DNA of 64,000 nt from JAHBXL01 sp964409775 (GCA_964409775.1 CAYPEI010000021.1:11477-75476); one strand, 5' to 3'. Shown: positions 1 to 9,000, numbered from the stretch's first letter. A program made the numbers and translations. The notes: generated from the letters alone by a model not told the origin.

Positions 1-521
1 GCGATGGCGATATCGGCGTCGCTCATTCCCGGATCAACGACCTCTACGAGTGGCGGGCCTTCCGGCGGCCTGGGTGTGCCCTTGGGTCGCACGAGCATCA
101 CACCGCGCGAACCATGACCCCATCCGCTTTTCTCGCACGTGAGCAGCCGCTTGCGGATCAGGATCAACGCCAGGACAAACCGGAACACTTCCTGTCGACG
201 GCTGGCGGCGGCGTTTGCTCCGGCGGCTTCGCCGGTCTGTTCGAACAAGTCCAGGAGGGACCCTTCGTCGAGCATGAGCCGCTTCTTCTCGCTCGGATCG
301 GGCACGACCCCTCGCCATGTGCCGATGAGTTCCAGAGGGGCGGCCGGGCGGGCTCCGCCTTCCCATGCCGTCAGGCTGTAATCCAGCCGACGGAACTCCT
401 CGGACTGCACATCCTGGCAAAGGGCCCCGATGAACGGTTCGCCCGTGACCAATACGCGCCCGGTCGCAGCGCACTGGCGAGTCGGCGATCCGAGGGTGTA
501 GGTGTTGGTGAGTCGACTCAT
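1..521 (-). CDS. Conserved hypothetical protein, 3' end outside window
   Basis: A reading frame opens with ATG at 521 (MSRLTNTYTLGSP) and stays open to the left edge, so the C-terminus is missing; about 173 residues are visible. The protein looks soluble, with no signal peptide or membrane segment, and has ordinary amino-acid composition (e.g. ATGRVLVTGEPFIGAL, then LILIRKRLLTCEKSGWG), unlike the arginine-rich translations of the other frames here. It follows the zinc-ribbon gene at 534-782 on the same strand with a 12-nt gap, so the two are probably co-transcribed. I do not recognise the family and assign no function. Confidence 0.65.
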   Translation of the reverse strand, partial: MSRLTNTYTLGSPTRQCAATGRVLVTGEPFIGALCQDVQSEEFRRLDYSLTAWEGGARPAAPLELIGTWRGVVPDPSEKKRLMLDEGSLLDLFEQTGEAAGANAAASRRQEVFRFVLALILIRKRLLTCEKSGWGHGSRGVMLVRPKGTPRPPEGPPLVEVVDPGMSDADIAI

Positions 522-533
522 GCCGCAGTGTAT

Positions 534-782
534 TCAGCCGCGACAGGACACTTCGAAAAACCTCCGGCTCGTTCCGCCTTCGCCGATCGGGAAGCGGACG
601 CAGGCGGCGCACCTGGGACAACGCCCGACATAGGCGCTCCCATCGGGGGTCTTTGTCGCGCGGGAATACTGGCCCGAGCAGCGGAAATGCAACCCGAGAA
701 AAGACCGGTCGGCACGGGTCGATTGGCTGGCGGTCTCCGCCGAGCGACCGCTGATTTCAACACTGTCCTGCGGCCGCTCCAT
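534..782 (-). CDS. Small zinc-ribbon-like hypothetical protein
   Basis: An 82-residue protein starting MERPQDSVEISG; an in-frame ATG at 821 would add 13 arginine-rich residues and is less likely. The C-terminal half has a cysteine pattern suggesting a small zinc-binding fold: HFRC, then about 23 residues later CPRCAAC, then GGTSRRFFEVSC near the end. Proteins of this size and pattern are, as far as I recall, recurrent uncharacterised proteins in planctomycetes. It lies 12 nt upstream of the partial gene at 1-521 and probably forms an operon with it. Role unknown; nucleic-acid or protein binding is only a guess. Confidence 0.6.
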   Translation of the reverse strand: MERPQDSVEISGRSAETASQSTRADRSFLGLHFRCSGQYSRATKTPDGSAYVGRCPRCAACVRFPIGEGGTSRRFFEVSCRG

Positions 783-920
783 TGCATCTTTCAATCGGAC
801 CGCCGCAGAGCGGCTCCACAATCCCTCACTGGCAAGCCGGGGGTTTGGCCGATATCCTCACGGGTTCGCCGCTGAGGGGGCAACGGGTGAGATGGCCTTG
901 GGAGTCATGCAAGTCTCTGT

Positions 921-1826
921 ATGACAACGACTTGTGATCTAGAGATGGCCGGAACGCTCGCGATTTTGCCTGATACTCCGCCCCCGCCGACACCGATTGG
1001 GCTGATCGCGGGAGGTGGTCGGCTCCCGATCCTGATCGCCGAGGGGCTTCGGACGATGGGACATCCGGTTCACGGCTTGGGACTGGGAAACAACTTCGAC
1101 CAGGTCCTTCCGTCACTGTGCACCAGTTTCCGCCGCGTCGGCATGTTACGGGTCGGCACCTGGGGGCGGCAGTTGCGAAGGACCGGGGTGCGGCACGCGA
1201 TCATGGTTGGTCGGGTCGAGAAGAACTTGATGCATGACCCCTGGGGTATCATGCAACTGGTTCCGGATTGGCGGACCGTGATGGCGTGGTACAAGCACCT
1301 CCGGCACGATCGCCGGTCTCACAAGGTTCTCGCGGCAATCGCTGACGAACTTGGCAGAAATGGAGTCGCACTGCTGGACTCAACCGCGCCCATCACGGAT
1401 TCCCTTGCCGAGGCGGGGGTCATGACGCGCCGCCAGCCGACGCCGGACCAGCGGGCCGACATCACCTTTGCATGGCCTCTGCTGTCGCAGACGCTTCGGC
1501 TGGACATCGGGCAGTCGATCGCGGTCCGCGACCGGGATGTCATCGCCGTCGAGGCTGTCGAGGGCACGGACCGCATGATCGAGCGTGTCGGCGGCTTGTG
1601 CCGGGCGGGCGGCTGGACGCTGTGCAAGGGCGCCAGGGCGGGGCACGACCGTCGCAGCGATGTTCCCACCGTCGGTGTGCGCACCATCGAGAACATGCAC
1701 AAGAACGGCGGACGCTGCCTTGCACTCGCCGCGGGGGACGTGATTATGGTGGACAAGATCGAACTGCTTGATCTCGCCGATCAACTGGGCATCGCCGTGA
1801 TTGGCATCCCCTCGGCGCAGGCGTGA
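921..1826 (+). CDS. lpxI: LpxI family UDP-2,3-diacylglucosamine pyrophosphatase
   Basis: A 301-residue protein of the LpxI (DUF1009) family, which hydrolyses UDP-2,3-diacylglucosamine to lipid X in lipid A synthesis and replaces LpxH in some bacteria. The N-terminal signature IGLIAGGGRLPILIAEGL is near residues 22-39. The C-terminal domain contains TVGVRTIENMH and a DVIMVDKIELLDLADQL-type end, matching the family's two-domain plan and usual length of roughly 270-300. The ATG at 921 is kept because the conserved domain begins soon after it. The stop overlaps the start of the methyltransferase at 1823 by 4 nt. It supports an LPS-bearing outer membrane, together with lptD and gmhA in this window. 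Confidence 0.9.
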   Translation: MTTTCDLEMAGTLAILPDTPPPPTPIGLIAGGGRLPILIAEGLRTMGHPVHGLGLGNNFDQVLPSLCTSFRRVGMLRVGTWGRQLRRTGVRHAIMVGRVEKNLMHDPWGIMQLVPDWRTVMAWYKHLRHDRRSHKVLAAIADELGRNGVALLDSTAPITDSLAEAGVMTRRQPTPDQRADITFAWPLLSQTLRLDIGQSIAVRDRDVIAVEAVEGTDRMIERVGGLCRAGGWTLCKGARAGHDRRSDVPTVGVRTIENMHKNGGRCLALAAGDVIMVDKIELLDLADQLGIAVIGIPSAQA

Positions 1827-2443
1827 CACCTCCTCCGACTTCTGACGCTGGGCGCAGGTTCGTGTCCCGGGGCGGGCTCAAAATCCATCACGCGCTCGGT
1901 GTCTTTGCCGTCAATCCGAGCGGCCTCCGATGCGCCGATCTGGGCTGCAACGTCGGCGGCTTCACAGACTGTCTGCTGCAGTCCGGCGCGGCCAAAGTGT
2001 TCGCGGTAGATACCGGCTACGGCACACTGGCGTGGAAACTGCGGAACGATCCGCGTGTGATCACGATGGAGCGCACCAACGTCCTTCATGCGATGCCTCC
2101 CGAGCCGGTCGACCTCGTTGTTCTGGACATGGGTTGGACGCCGCAGCGATTGTGCATACCGGCGGCGTTGAAGTGGCTCGCCCCTACGCCCGCCTCCCGC
2201 ATCATCACGCTGATCAAGCCGCACTATGAGCAGGACGCCGAGCCGCACAGATCGCGAGAAACGGTTCTGGCGGATGATCACGCCGCGACGATTGTGGCCC
2301 GCGTTCTCGACTCGATGGCTTCGCTCGGAGCGGTAGTACTGAACTCGTCCCGCTCGCCGATCCGCGGCGGCGGATCCCGCGGCACCAAGCCCGGCAACGC
2401 GGAGTGGCTCGCGCTGCTCAGCCCGCTCGCCGGGCATGCCTGA
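1823..2443 (+). CDS. TlyA-like (FtsJ fold) rRNA methyltransferase without S4 domain
   Basis: A 206-residue S-adenosylmethionine-dependent methyltransferase, GTG start overlapping the lpxI stop (GTGA). The SAM site reads DLGCNVGGFTDCLLQSGA and is followed by VFAVDTGYGTLAWKLR, which is the TlyA pattern (DVGASTGGFTD ... VDVGYGQLAW). SRGGLKIHHAL at the N-terminus matches the segment joining the S4 and methyltransferase domains of TlyA, but the S4 RNA-binding domain itself is absent. TlyA 2'-O-methylates rRNA, so an rRNA or tRNA substrate is likely but unproven. The 3' end overlaps the convergent gene at 2418-3272 by 26 nt. Confidence 0.8.
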   Translation: MTPPPTSDAGRRFVSRGGLKIHHALGVFAVNPSGLRCADLGCNVGGFTDCLLQSGAAKVFAVDTGYGTLAWKLRNDPRVITMERTNVLHAMPPEPVDLVVLDMGWTPQRLCIPAALKWLAPTPASRIITLIKPHYEQDAEPHRSRETVLADDHAATIVARVLDSMASLGAVVLNSSRSPIRGGGSRGTKPGNAEWLALLSPLAGHA

Positions 2444-3272
2444 ACTTCCCGCGCAGCACCCATCCGGCGACCACGATCCCGGCCAGACCCAGCACCGGCA
2501 CCCACCACACAAACCATGCAACCGGGTCACGCCCGGGGTTCGGCAGCGCATCGACCACGCCGCGGACACCCTCTGCCACACCATCACCGACCTTGTATGC
2601 CGTGATCATCGCCACGGTGAGGCCGCCCGCGACCGCGGCTTGCTTCCATCGCCTTGACAGCCAGAACAGAAAGTCGTCACCGCCTTGCGCCAGTTTGTCG
2701 AGGAAGGCCGAGCGGACCGGCCCGTCAGCCTTCTCGATTGCCGGGATGAACTGCCGCAGGTGTGCCTGTGCCTCCGGCCCGAGCGGCTTGCCGTACCGTG
2801 CCAGCGATTCCCCCGCAAATGTGAGCATCCTCGACCCGGCGTCGGGCCCCTGATCGAGCAGGATTCGGACAGCGTCATCGCCGAAACGCTTGAACAACTG
2901 GACCGAGGACTTGCCGCCCTGCTGGACAACCAGGGTTCCCCCAGACCCGTGCGACGCGATCAGCCTCACGCCGTCGGCGGCGAGTTCGTCCAACGAGCGC
3001 ACAGCCGCGATAGCGCCCGGCCCGCCGCGGCGGACCATTTGCTCAACCGTTTCTCGCCCCGCGACCTTCGCGAGGTCCTCAACGGCCTCTCTCGTGGCGG
3101 TACGACCGCCGAGTTTTACAACGTCGTCCGCGTGTGCCCCGCCCTGTCGGACCATCCACTCCACCAGTTCTTCCGCGGCTTCACGGGCGATCGGTGCCAC
3201 CTGCCCGAACGAGCCAGCGGAAACAGTGAACAGGGTGGCCAGAACTGCAGACATGAAAGTGGATGATCGCAT
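2418..3272 (-). CDS. Hypothetical exported or membrane protein
   Basis: A 284-residue protein taken from the ATG at 3272 because MRSSTFMSAVLATLFTVSAG is a good signal peptide; longer in-frame starts would overlap the upstream gene. After the signal come two similar helical repeats (EELVEWMVRQGG and ETVEQMVRRGGPGA), a stretch rich in Val and Gly, then near the C-terminus a hydrophobic segment WFVWWVPVLGLAGIVVAGWV followed by basic residues, probably a membrane anchor. It lies 79 nt downstream of the gene at 3352-4407 and is probably co-transcribed with it. I do not recognise the family. Confidence 0.65.
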   Translation of the reverse strand: MRSSTFMSAVLATLFTVSAGSFGQVAPIAREAAEELVEWMVRQGGAHADDVVKLGGRTATREAVEDLAKVAGRETVEQMVRRGGPGAIAAVRSLDELAADGVRLIASHGSGGTLVVQQGGKSSVQLFKRFGDDAVRILLDQGPDAGSRMLTFAGESLARYGKPLGPEAQAHLRQFIPAIEKADGPVRSAFLDKLAQGGDDFLFWLSRRWKQAAVAGGLTVAMITAYKVGDGVAEGVRGVVDALPNPGRDPVAWFVWWVPVLGLAGIVVAGWVLRGKFRHARRAG

Positions 3273-3351
3273 CGACGTGCTTTCCACAGAGGTGCGGTCG
3301 TTCGGGGTGGGAGACCTGGCCGGGTTCCTGGACGCGGCCTGTTGCGAAGAC

Positions 3352-4407
3352 TCACCGGAACTCCGCCTCGACGAGCAACCGGTCAAGCAGGAGCATCCGC
3401 TGGCGATCGAGTTCCGCTCCATAGGTGCGGAACAGATCGTCCAGCCTTGCCCGAGTCTCGGTGTGCATCACGTTGACCGCCTCGATCATGCGGGACTTGG
3501 CCTTGGACTCAAAGTAGGAATCCGCGGCCATGTACACGAGAGTTCCGGCGATCCCGCCGACGACGACACCAGCGACCGTGCCGGCAACTGGCACTGCCGA
3601 TCCTGCAGCGCCGCCGGCGGTGGCGCCTCCGGCAGCGGCACCTCCGGCGCCAATCCCCGAGGCGACCGCGGCGGTCACCGCGCTGGACACGACCGCATCG
3701 ACGATCACGCTGGAGACCAGGCTTCCGATGCTGCCGGCGGCCAGTTGCTCGGCTTGAGACGCCCCGATTTTGTGTAGAGTCTCCACCAAGGCCGCGTGAT
3801 TGGCTCGGACACGAACTTCATCGAGCGAGGCCGCATCGACACGCACGCCGGCGCCTTTGAGGACGGCATAGGCCTCGTTGCGGAACCGGGCATCGGCCTG
3901 GTTCTGAAGCGCCTCGAATCGCTGGATCGCGGCGGTGACGGCCGCTTCGAGTTCGCTGGGCATTCCCATCCGCCGTTCGAGCGTCTCGGCGACCTTCGCT
4001 TCGACGCGCCCGCGCTCGCTGCTCCTGGGTCCGCTCCACCAGTCCCGCATCTTCAGCCACGTCAGATTGAGCGAGGCGAAGAAGCCCGCCATGTCCTTCA
4101 CGAACGGCTCCACGGCCGGGATCGCCCTGTCACGGAAATAGGAGTCGACCGGCACCAGCGCATCCCCCGCGAGTCGCGCAGCATCGGGTCGCGAGGATTC
4201 GACCGCGGCTGCCCAACTCTCCCGGATCTCGGCGAGCGTCATCCGCATCCGGCGGCCATCGATCGACGCGGCGTCGGCGGATGCCGCCGATGGGGAGCGA
4301 GAAACCCGGCCGGCGATGAAGCCGCCCGCGAAGGCTGCCATGGCGACAATCGCGAACGCCTGCCTTGCAGGTCGGAGTCTGGACGGAAACGGAGATCCCA
4401 TCGGCAT
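3352..4407 (-). CDS. Hypothetical membrane protein with glycine-zipper region
   Basis: A 351-residue protein with an N-terminal hydrophobic helix (FAIVAMAAFAGGFIAGRV, residues about 18-35), a long charged helical region, and at residues about 220-295 an Ala/Gly/Val-rich stretch (ASGIGAGGAAAGGATAGG, then VAGVVVGGIAGTLVYMAA) resembling glycine-zipper membrane insertions. The C-terminus is charged and helical. It heads a two-gene unit with the exported protein at 2418-3272. No known family was recognised. The pattern would suit an envelope or pore-forming component, but that is inference only. Confidence 0.65.
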   Translation of the reverse strand: MPMGSPFPSRLRPARQAFAIVAMAAFAGGFIAGRVSRSPSAASADAASIDGRRMRMTLAEIRESWAAAVESSRPDAARLAGDALVPVDSYFRDRAIPAVEPFVKDMAGFFASLNLTWLKMRDWWSGPRSSERGRVEAKVAETLERRMGMPSELEAAVTAAIQRFEALQNQADARFRNEAYAVLKGAGVRVDAASLDEVRVRANHAALVETLHKIGASQAEQLAAGSIGSLVSSVIVDAVVSSAVTAAVASGIGAGGAAAGGATAGGAAGSAVPVAGTVAGVVVGGIAGTLVYMAADSYFESKAKSRMIEAVNVMHTETRARLDDLFRTYGAELDRQRMLLLDRLLVEAEFR

Positions 4408-4597
4408 ACATCCTTGTTCGGCCCGCGGAACGGGAGATTGTTCCCTCTTTGTCGGACCGGGAGGCCGTGGAGCCGGAATGAACCCGATACGGGGAGGTTG
4501 AACGAGCCGCCTTGCCCGGGGGCGGGGTGCGAGCAGCCGCCCCGTTCACCCGAGGTGTGCTGATAGGTGCCTCTGCAGACCGCGATAGACTCCCCGG

Positions 4598-5878
4598 ATG
4601 CCGCTTCGCGATGCCGAACAAAGGGTGTGCCGCCTCATCGAGCAGCGTCGAGGCGCCATGCTCGAGGACCTGCGTCTGCATGTCGGGTTGGCAACGGGAG
4701 GGTTCAACACGGCCGCGCTGGACGAGACGCGGGAGCGGCTGTGTGCGAGGCTGCGCGCGATTGGGGCGGTGTGCGAACTGGTGCCGGGCGAGCCGCGGCC
4801 GGAGTGGCTGTACAAGGGCGAGGAGGCGGAGGCGGGCGGAGGCGGCTCGAAGGCGATTTCGCCGCTCCCCACGGCGGTGTGCCGGATTGGTGTTTGGAGT
4901 TCGAGCGGGCGCGCAGGGGCGGGTGGGGGGACGGGTGGGCGGGCGATCATGGTGTCTGGGCACCTCGACACGGTGCACGATCCGCGCGGGGCGTTTCGCG
5001 AACTGGTGGTGTCGGCGGATGGGAACCGCGCGACGGGGCCGGGATGCGTGGACATGAAGGGCGGGCTGGTGATCGCGATGGCCGCGATGGAAGCGATGGC
5101 GGAAGCGGATTGCTTACCGCGCGTGAGCGTGGTGCTGAACTCCGATGAAGAGACGGGCAGTTATCACAGCGCGAAGGCGATCGTCGATGAGGCGGCGCGG
5201 GTGGCGGGGATCGACGGCGTTGGATTAGCGCTCGAACCCGCGGCGAGCGACGGCGGGCTGGTCGTCGAGCGTGCGGGGAGTGCGCAGTTCATCATCGAGG
5301 CGTTCGGACGCTCCGCGCATGTGGGGCGCGACTTTACGTCGGGTGTGTCGGCGGTGAACGCGCTGGCGCACGCAATCGTGCGCGTGGCGGGGATGCCGCG
5401 GCCGGCGGAGGGGGTGGTGCTGAACATCGGGCCGATCCGCGGCGGGAAGACGACCAACTCGGTGCCGGACTACGCGTGCGCCTGGGGCAACGCGCGGTTC
5501 CCCAGCGCGGTGGCATGGACGGAGATCGAGCAACGATTGAAGAAACTGGAGCGAGAACCGGGAGTGCCCGGTTCAACGATCAAGGTGCGGACGAGCCTGG
5601 CGCGGCCGGCCAAGCCGCTGACGCCGGAGACGCAGAGACTGGCAGAGGTGGCACGCGAAGTATCGCAGGAGTTCGGGATGGCGCTGCCGTTCGGGAAGTC
5701 GGGGGGCGTGTGCGATGGGAACCTGATGCAGGCCGCGGGCCTGCCGACGATCGACACGATGGGCGTGAAGGGGGGCGGGCTGCACACGACGGACGAGTGG
5801 ATCGATCTGACGAGCCTGGTGTCGCGGTGTCAGATGCTGGCGGTGGTGATGATGAGGGTGGGAGCCGGAGCGGGGTGA
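4598..5878 (+). CDS. M20 family zinc peptidase/deacylase
   Basis: A 426-residue M20 metallopeptidase (ArgE/DapE/carboxypeptidase G2 group). Metal-site residues are visible: SGHLDTVHDP (His122), GPGCVDMKGG (Asp152), NSDEETGS (Glu184 catalytic, Glu185), LALEPAASDGG (Glu213) and GGLHTTDEW near residue 405. A dimerisation-domain segment lies between (EAFGRSAHVG). Members remove acyl groups from, or cleave, N-acylated amino acids. It is followed, 116 nt on, by the aminotransferase, astA and astD. An inferred role is therefore removal of the succinyl group from succinylglutamate, replacing the unrelated AstE; DapE shows the M20 fold can act as a desuccinylase. Substrate is not proven. Confidence 0.8.
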   Translation: MPLRDAEQRVCRLIEQRRGAMLEDLRLHVGLATGGFNTAALDETRERLCARLRAIGAVCELVPGEPRPEWLYKGEEAEAGGGGSKAISPLPTAVCRIGVWSSSGRAGAGGGTGGRAIMVSGHLDTVHDPRGAFRELVVSADGNRATGPGCVDMKGGLVIAMAAMEAMAEADCLPRVSVVLNSDEETGSYHSAKAIVDEAARVAGIDGVGLALEPAASDGGLVVERAGSAQFIIEAFGRSAHVGRDFTSGVSAVNALAHAIVRVAGMPRPAEGVVLNIGPIRGGKTTNSVPDYACAWGNARFPSAVAWTEIEQRLKKLEREPGVPGSTIKVRTSLARPAKPLTPETQRLAEVAREVSQEFGMALPFGKSGGVCDGNLMQAAGLPTIDTMGVKGGGLHTTDEWIDLTSLVSRCQMLAVVMMRVGAGAG

Positions 5879-5994
5879 GACGGTGGTGAGGCGCAAGGGC
5901 GCACAGGGCATCTGACTGGGCGTTGAGTCGCAAGCGACTCTCGCGAGGCAGATCGCCGATAGGATTGGCCACGCACACCTTGTTGGAGATGGAG

Positions 5995-7500
5995 ATGACC
6001 ACCGCCGTGAATCGTCCTGTATCGCCCTCGAATGCGGCCGCGGCAGTTGCTGGAGGCGGAAGCACCGTCGGGCAACAGTTGTTTGCGAGCCCCGCACTTC
6101 GAGCGGCGATTGATGCGGCGGTCGGTGAAGTGGGAAAGCACAGCGCGAAGATCACGGATGTGCGGCCGGCCCGGGAAGAGTTGAAGGTGGGTTACGACGC
6201 GCTGCTGAAGGAAGCGGCGGATGTACGTGGCCGCGGGCTTCTGTACCCGTACCTGGGGTCGGGTGTGGGGAACGGCGCGCTGGTCGAACTGCTGGATGGC
6301 TCGGTGAAGTGGGACATGATCACGGGGATCGGTGTGCACTTCTTCGGCCACTCCGATCCCGAGACGATCCGCGCCTCCATGCTCGGCGCGGCGGAAGACA
6401 CGCTGCAGCATGGCAACCTGCTGTCGGGGAACGGGCCGTACGAGTTTGCGCGCGTGCTGCTCGATGAGGCGAAGAAAGGGAGCCGGCTGAAGTACTGCTT
6501 CGCGACGACCTCCGGCTGCATGGCCAACGAGAACGCGATCAAGATCTGCTACCAGAAGCACGCGCCGGCCTCGCGGGTGATCGCGTTCAAGGACTGCTTC
6601 ATGGGGCGGTCGGTGACGATGAGCCAGATCGGCGATGCCGCGGCGAACCGTATCGGGATTCCGCTGTCGACGCAGATCGACTACATGCCGTTTTATGATG
6701 AAGCGGCGGCGAAGCGGATGTCGGCGGGAGACGTGTCGGGGAAAACACGACTGATCGACGCCGCGGTGGCAAGACTGCGAGAGTATGTCGAGCGGTACCC
6801 CAAGCAGCACGCATGCTTCATCTTTGAACTTGTGCAGGGCGAGGGCGGTTTCAACACTGCGCCGCGCGAGTTCTTCACCGCGCTGATGGATGTGTGCAAG
6901 GCCAGTTCGATCGCGGTGTGGGACGATGAGATCCAGTCGTTCGGGCGGACGGAGTCGATGTTTGCGTACGACGCGCTGGGGCTGGGGGCGTATGTCGACG
7001 TGTTCTGCGTCGGGAAGATGACGCAGGTGTGCGCGACGCTGTACACCGAGGAGTACAACCCGGGGCCGGGGCTTCTGTCGGGCACATTCACCAGCAGCGG
7101 CCCGGCGTTCCGGATCGGTACGAGCGTGCTGCAGCGGCTGCGCGAAGGGCAGTACTACGGACCGAACGGCCAGTTCGCCAGGCAGCACGGCTTGTTCGCT
7201 CAGCATGTGCGGAATCTTGCGGCCAAGCACCCGGAGTGGTTCCCCAGTTCGCCCGATGTCGCGGACATCGTGGGCGGAACGGGCGGGATGATGCGTTTCA
7301 CGCCGTTCGGCGGGAAGAAGGACAAGGTGACGAAGTTGTGCAAGCACCTGTTCGATGCGGGCGTGCTGGTGTTCTATTGCGGGCACGGGCCGTACCACAT
7401 CCGTATGCTGCCGCCGATGCCGGTGTTCAAGGATGCGGACTGGCCCCGGGTGTTCGCGTGCATCGAGAAGGGGATGGCGTCGGCGGCTGCTGCGGAGTGA
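5995..7500 (+). CDS. Class III PLP aminotransferase (probable succinylornithine/acetylornithine-type)
   Basis: A 501-residue fold-type I class III aminotransferase. I chose the ATG at 5995 because GGAG at 5985-5988 is well spaced before it; an ATG at 5989 and a TTG at 5923 are also in frame. Visible motifs are the phosphate-binding TTSGCMANENAIK, the PLP-contacting Asp in AVWDDEIQSFGRT, the Schiff-base Lys in FCVGKMTQVC, and a C-terminal HIRMLPPMPVF. It is longer than AstC/ArgD enzymes (about 400) because of an N-terminal extension and insertions. Its place between an M20 hydrolase and astA-astD suggests it does the AstC step, N2-succinylornithine to succinylglutamate semialdehyde. Confidence 0.8.
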   Translation: MTTAVNRPVSPSNAAAAVAGGGSTVGQQLFASPALRAAIDAAVGEVGKHSAKITDVRPAREELKVGYDALLKEAADVRGRGLLYPYLGSGVGNGALVELLDGSVKWDMITGIGVHFFGHSDPETIRASMLGAAEDTLQHGNLLSGNGPYEFARVLLDEAKKGSRLKYCFATTSGCMANENAIKICYQKHAPASRVIAFKDCFMGRSVTMSQIGDAAANRIGIPLSTQIDYMPFYDEAAAKRMSAGDVSGKTRLIDAAVARLREYVERYPKQHACFIFELVQGEGGFNTAPREFFTALMDVCKASSIAVWDDEIQSFGRTESMFAYDALGLGAYVDVFCVGKMTQVCATLYTEEYNPGPGLLSGTFTSSGPAFRIGTSVLQRLREGQYYGPNGQFARQHGLFAQHVRNLAAKHPEWFPSSPDVADIVGGTGGMMRFTPFGGKKDKVTKLCKHLFDAGVLVFYCGHGPYHIRMLPPMPVFKDADWPRVFACIEKGMASAAAAE

Positions 7501-7540
7501 AAGTTCAAACCTCAAAGCACAAAGTTCAAATGGAAAGTGG

Positions 7541-7674
7541 GCCTCGCGCAGAGACGCGAAGAGGCAGAGTTTCCGAGAGTCAAAGAAGAGTCAGGCCGCC
7601 CACGACTCAAGTTGCCCGCTGTCCCAGCCTCCCATCCGGATCGTCCTCTGCGTCTTCGCGTCTCTGCGCGAGGC
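7541..7674. repeat. Long inverted repeat between the aminotransferase gene and astA
   Basis: Arms at 7541-7569 and 7646-7674 are reverse complements over 29 nt with one mismatch. The core is CGCAGAGACGCGAAG on the left and CTTCGCGTCTCTGCG on the right. The 76-nt interior has no convincing gene. It occupies most of the 249-nt gap between the aminotransferase stop and the astA start. In RNA it would form a strong hairpin, so it may terminate or attenuate transcription into astA-astD, or be a member of a dispersed intergenic repeat family. Confidence 0.75.
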
Positions 7675-7749
7675 ATGATTCGAGCATCGTTTGCCGGGCG
7701 GCAGGCGGGGTGGCGAGGACCGCCGTAGCATCGGGCACTGGAGGCCAAC

Positions 7750-9000
7750 GTGTTCCTGATCCGCCGAGCCAAGGTTGAAGACGTTTCCACGCTGTACAAG
7801 TTGGCGCGGATGGTGCACTTCATCAACCTGCCCGCGGACAAGGACCTGATCAGCGAAAAAGTGCTGCGGTCGCGGCAGTGCTTCCAGCAACTCGGGCGTC
7901 CGGGCGGCAAGGGTTCTGCGAGACCTCCGGAAGTGCGGGGTGCGTCCTCGAAGCGAGCGGGCAGTGGCAAGGCCGGTGACGGGGGCGGCAGCGCCTCGAT
8001 GGTGCAGCAGGCGGATCTGTTCATGTTCGTGCTCGAGGAAACGGATTCGGGCGGGGTCATCGGCACCAGCCAGTTGATTTCGAGCATGGGCGGTCCGGGC
8101 GCTCCGAATGTGTCATTGAAACTGGCTCGCAAGGAGATGTTCAGCCAGTCGCTCAAGCAGGGCGTGACGCACATCACCGCGAAACTTGAACTCGATGAGA
8201 GCGGACCGACGGAGATCGGGGGCCTGATCCTGCAGCCGTCATACCGGGGGCACAAAGCCAAACTAGGACGGTTCCTCTCGCATGTGCGGTTCCACTTCAT
8301 CGCGCTGCACCGCCGGGTGTTCTCGGATCGCATCCTGGCGGAGATGATGGGCGCGATCACACACGAGAGCGAGGGCGGCGGCAACACGCTGTGGGAGTAT
8401 CTCGGGCGACGGTTCATCAACTTGACATACCTGGAAGCGGACCGCTTCTGCCAGCACTCCAAGGAGTTCATCACGGCGCTCATGCCGCACGAGGAGATCT
8501 ACCTGACGCTTCTGCCGCCCGAGGCACGCGGCGTCATCGGGCAGGTGGGCCCGGAGACGCTGCCGGCGAGGCGCATGCTCGAGCGACTCGGCTTTGTGTA
8601 CGGCGATCACGTGGATCCATTCGATGGCGGCCCCCATCTGGAGGCGAGAACGGATGACCTGCTTCCCGTGCAGGCAACGTTCTCGGCACCGATGACGGGC
8701 GAGGCTGCCGAGAGCGAGTGCACACGCCATGGAATCGTGAGCGTGTTTGATTCCGAGGCTGGTGAGGGCGATTTTCGCGCTGTGCAGACGGCCTATGCCG
8801 GAGATGCCGCGACGGGCATCAGACTCCCTCGGGAGGCGGCCGAAGCACTCGCGATCGAGAAGGGCGTGTCGCTCGGGGTCACGCCGTTCGAGGCTTTTGA
8901 CGGCTCGAACCGCGGCAAGGGGGCGACGACAAGCCGGCACGCGAAGTCGGAGGCGGAGGACGGATCCGGCCGGGGCAAGGGTCAGCGGAGCAAACGATGA
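7750..9000 (+). CDS. astA: Arginine N-succinyltransferase
   Basis: A 416-residue AstA, first enzyme of the arginine succinyltransferase (AST) pathway, transferring succinyl from succinyl-CoA to arginine. The start is GTG at 7750 (MFLIRRAKVEDVSTLYKLA). Family features include the two GNAT-like halves, FVLEETDSGGVIGTSQL, GGLILQPSYRGHKAKLGRFL and GNTLWEYLGRRF, with RRMLERLGFVYGDHVDPFDGG later. It is longer than the usual 340 or so because of a low-complexity Gly/Ser/Ala insertion around residues 55-80 and a charged tail after about residue 385. Its stop overlaps the astD start by 4 nt (ATGA), indicating translational coupling. Confidence 0.93.
   Translation: MFLIRRAKVEDVSTLYKLARMVHFINLPADKDLISEKVLRSRQCFQQLGRPGGKGSARPPEVRGASSKRAGSGKAGDGGGSASMVQQADLFMFVLEETDSGGVIGTSQLISSMGGPGAPNVSLKLARKEMFSQSLKQGVTHITAKLELDESGPTEIGGLILQPSYRGHKAKLGRFLSHVRFHFIALHRRVFSDRILAEMMGAITHESEGGGNTLWEYLGRRFINLTYLEADRFCQHSKEFITALMPHEEIYLTLLPPEARGVIGQVGPETLPARRMLERLGFVYGDHVDPFDGGPHLEARTDDLLPVQATFSAPMTGEAAESECTRHGIVSVFDSEAGEGDFRAVQTAYAGDAATGIRLPREAAEALAIEKGVSLGVTPFEAFDGSNRGKGATTSRHAKSEAEDGSGRGKGQRSKR

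Noticed and set aside
5830..7515. A 561-codon minus-strand frame opposite the aminotransferase
   Set aside because: Arg/His-rich shadow without motifs; the aminotransferase on the other strand has all PLP-site residues.
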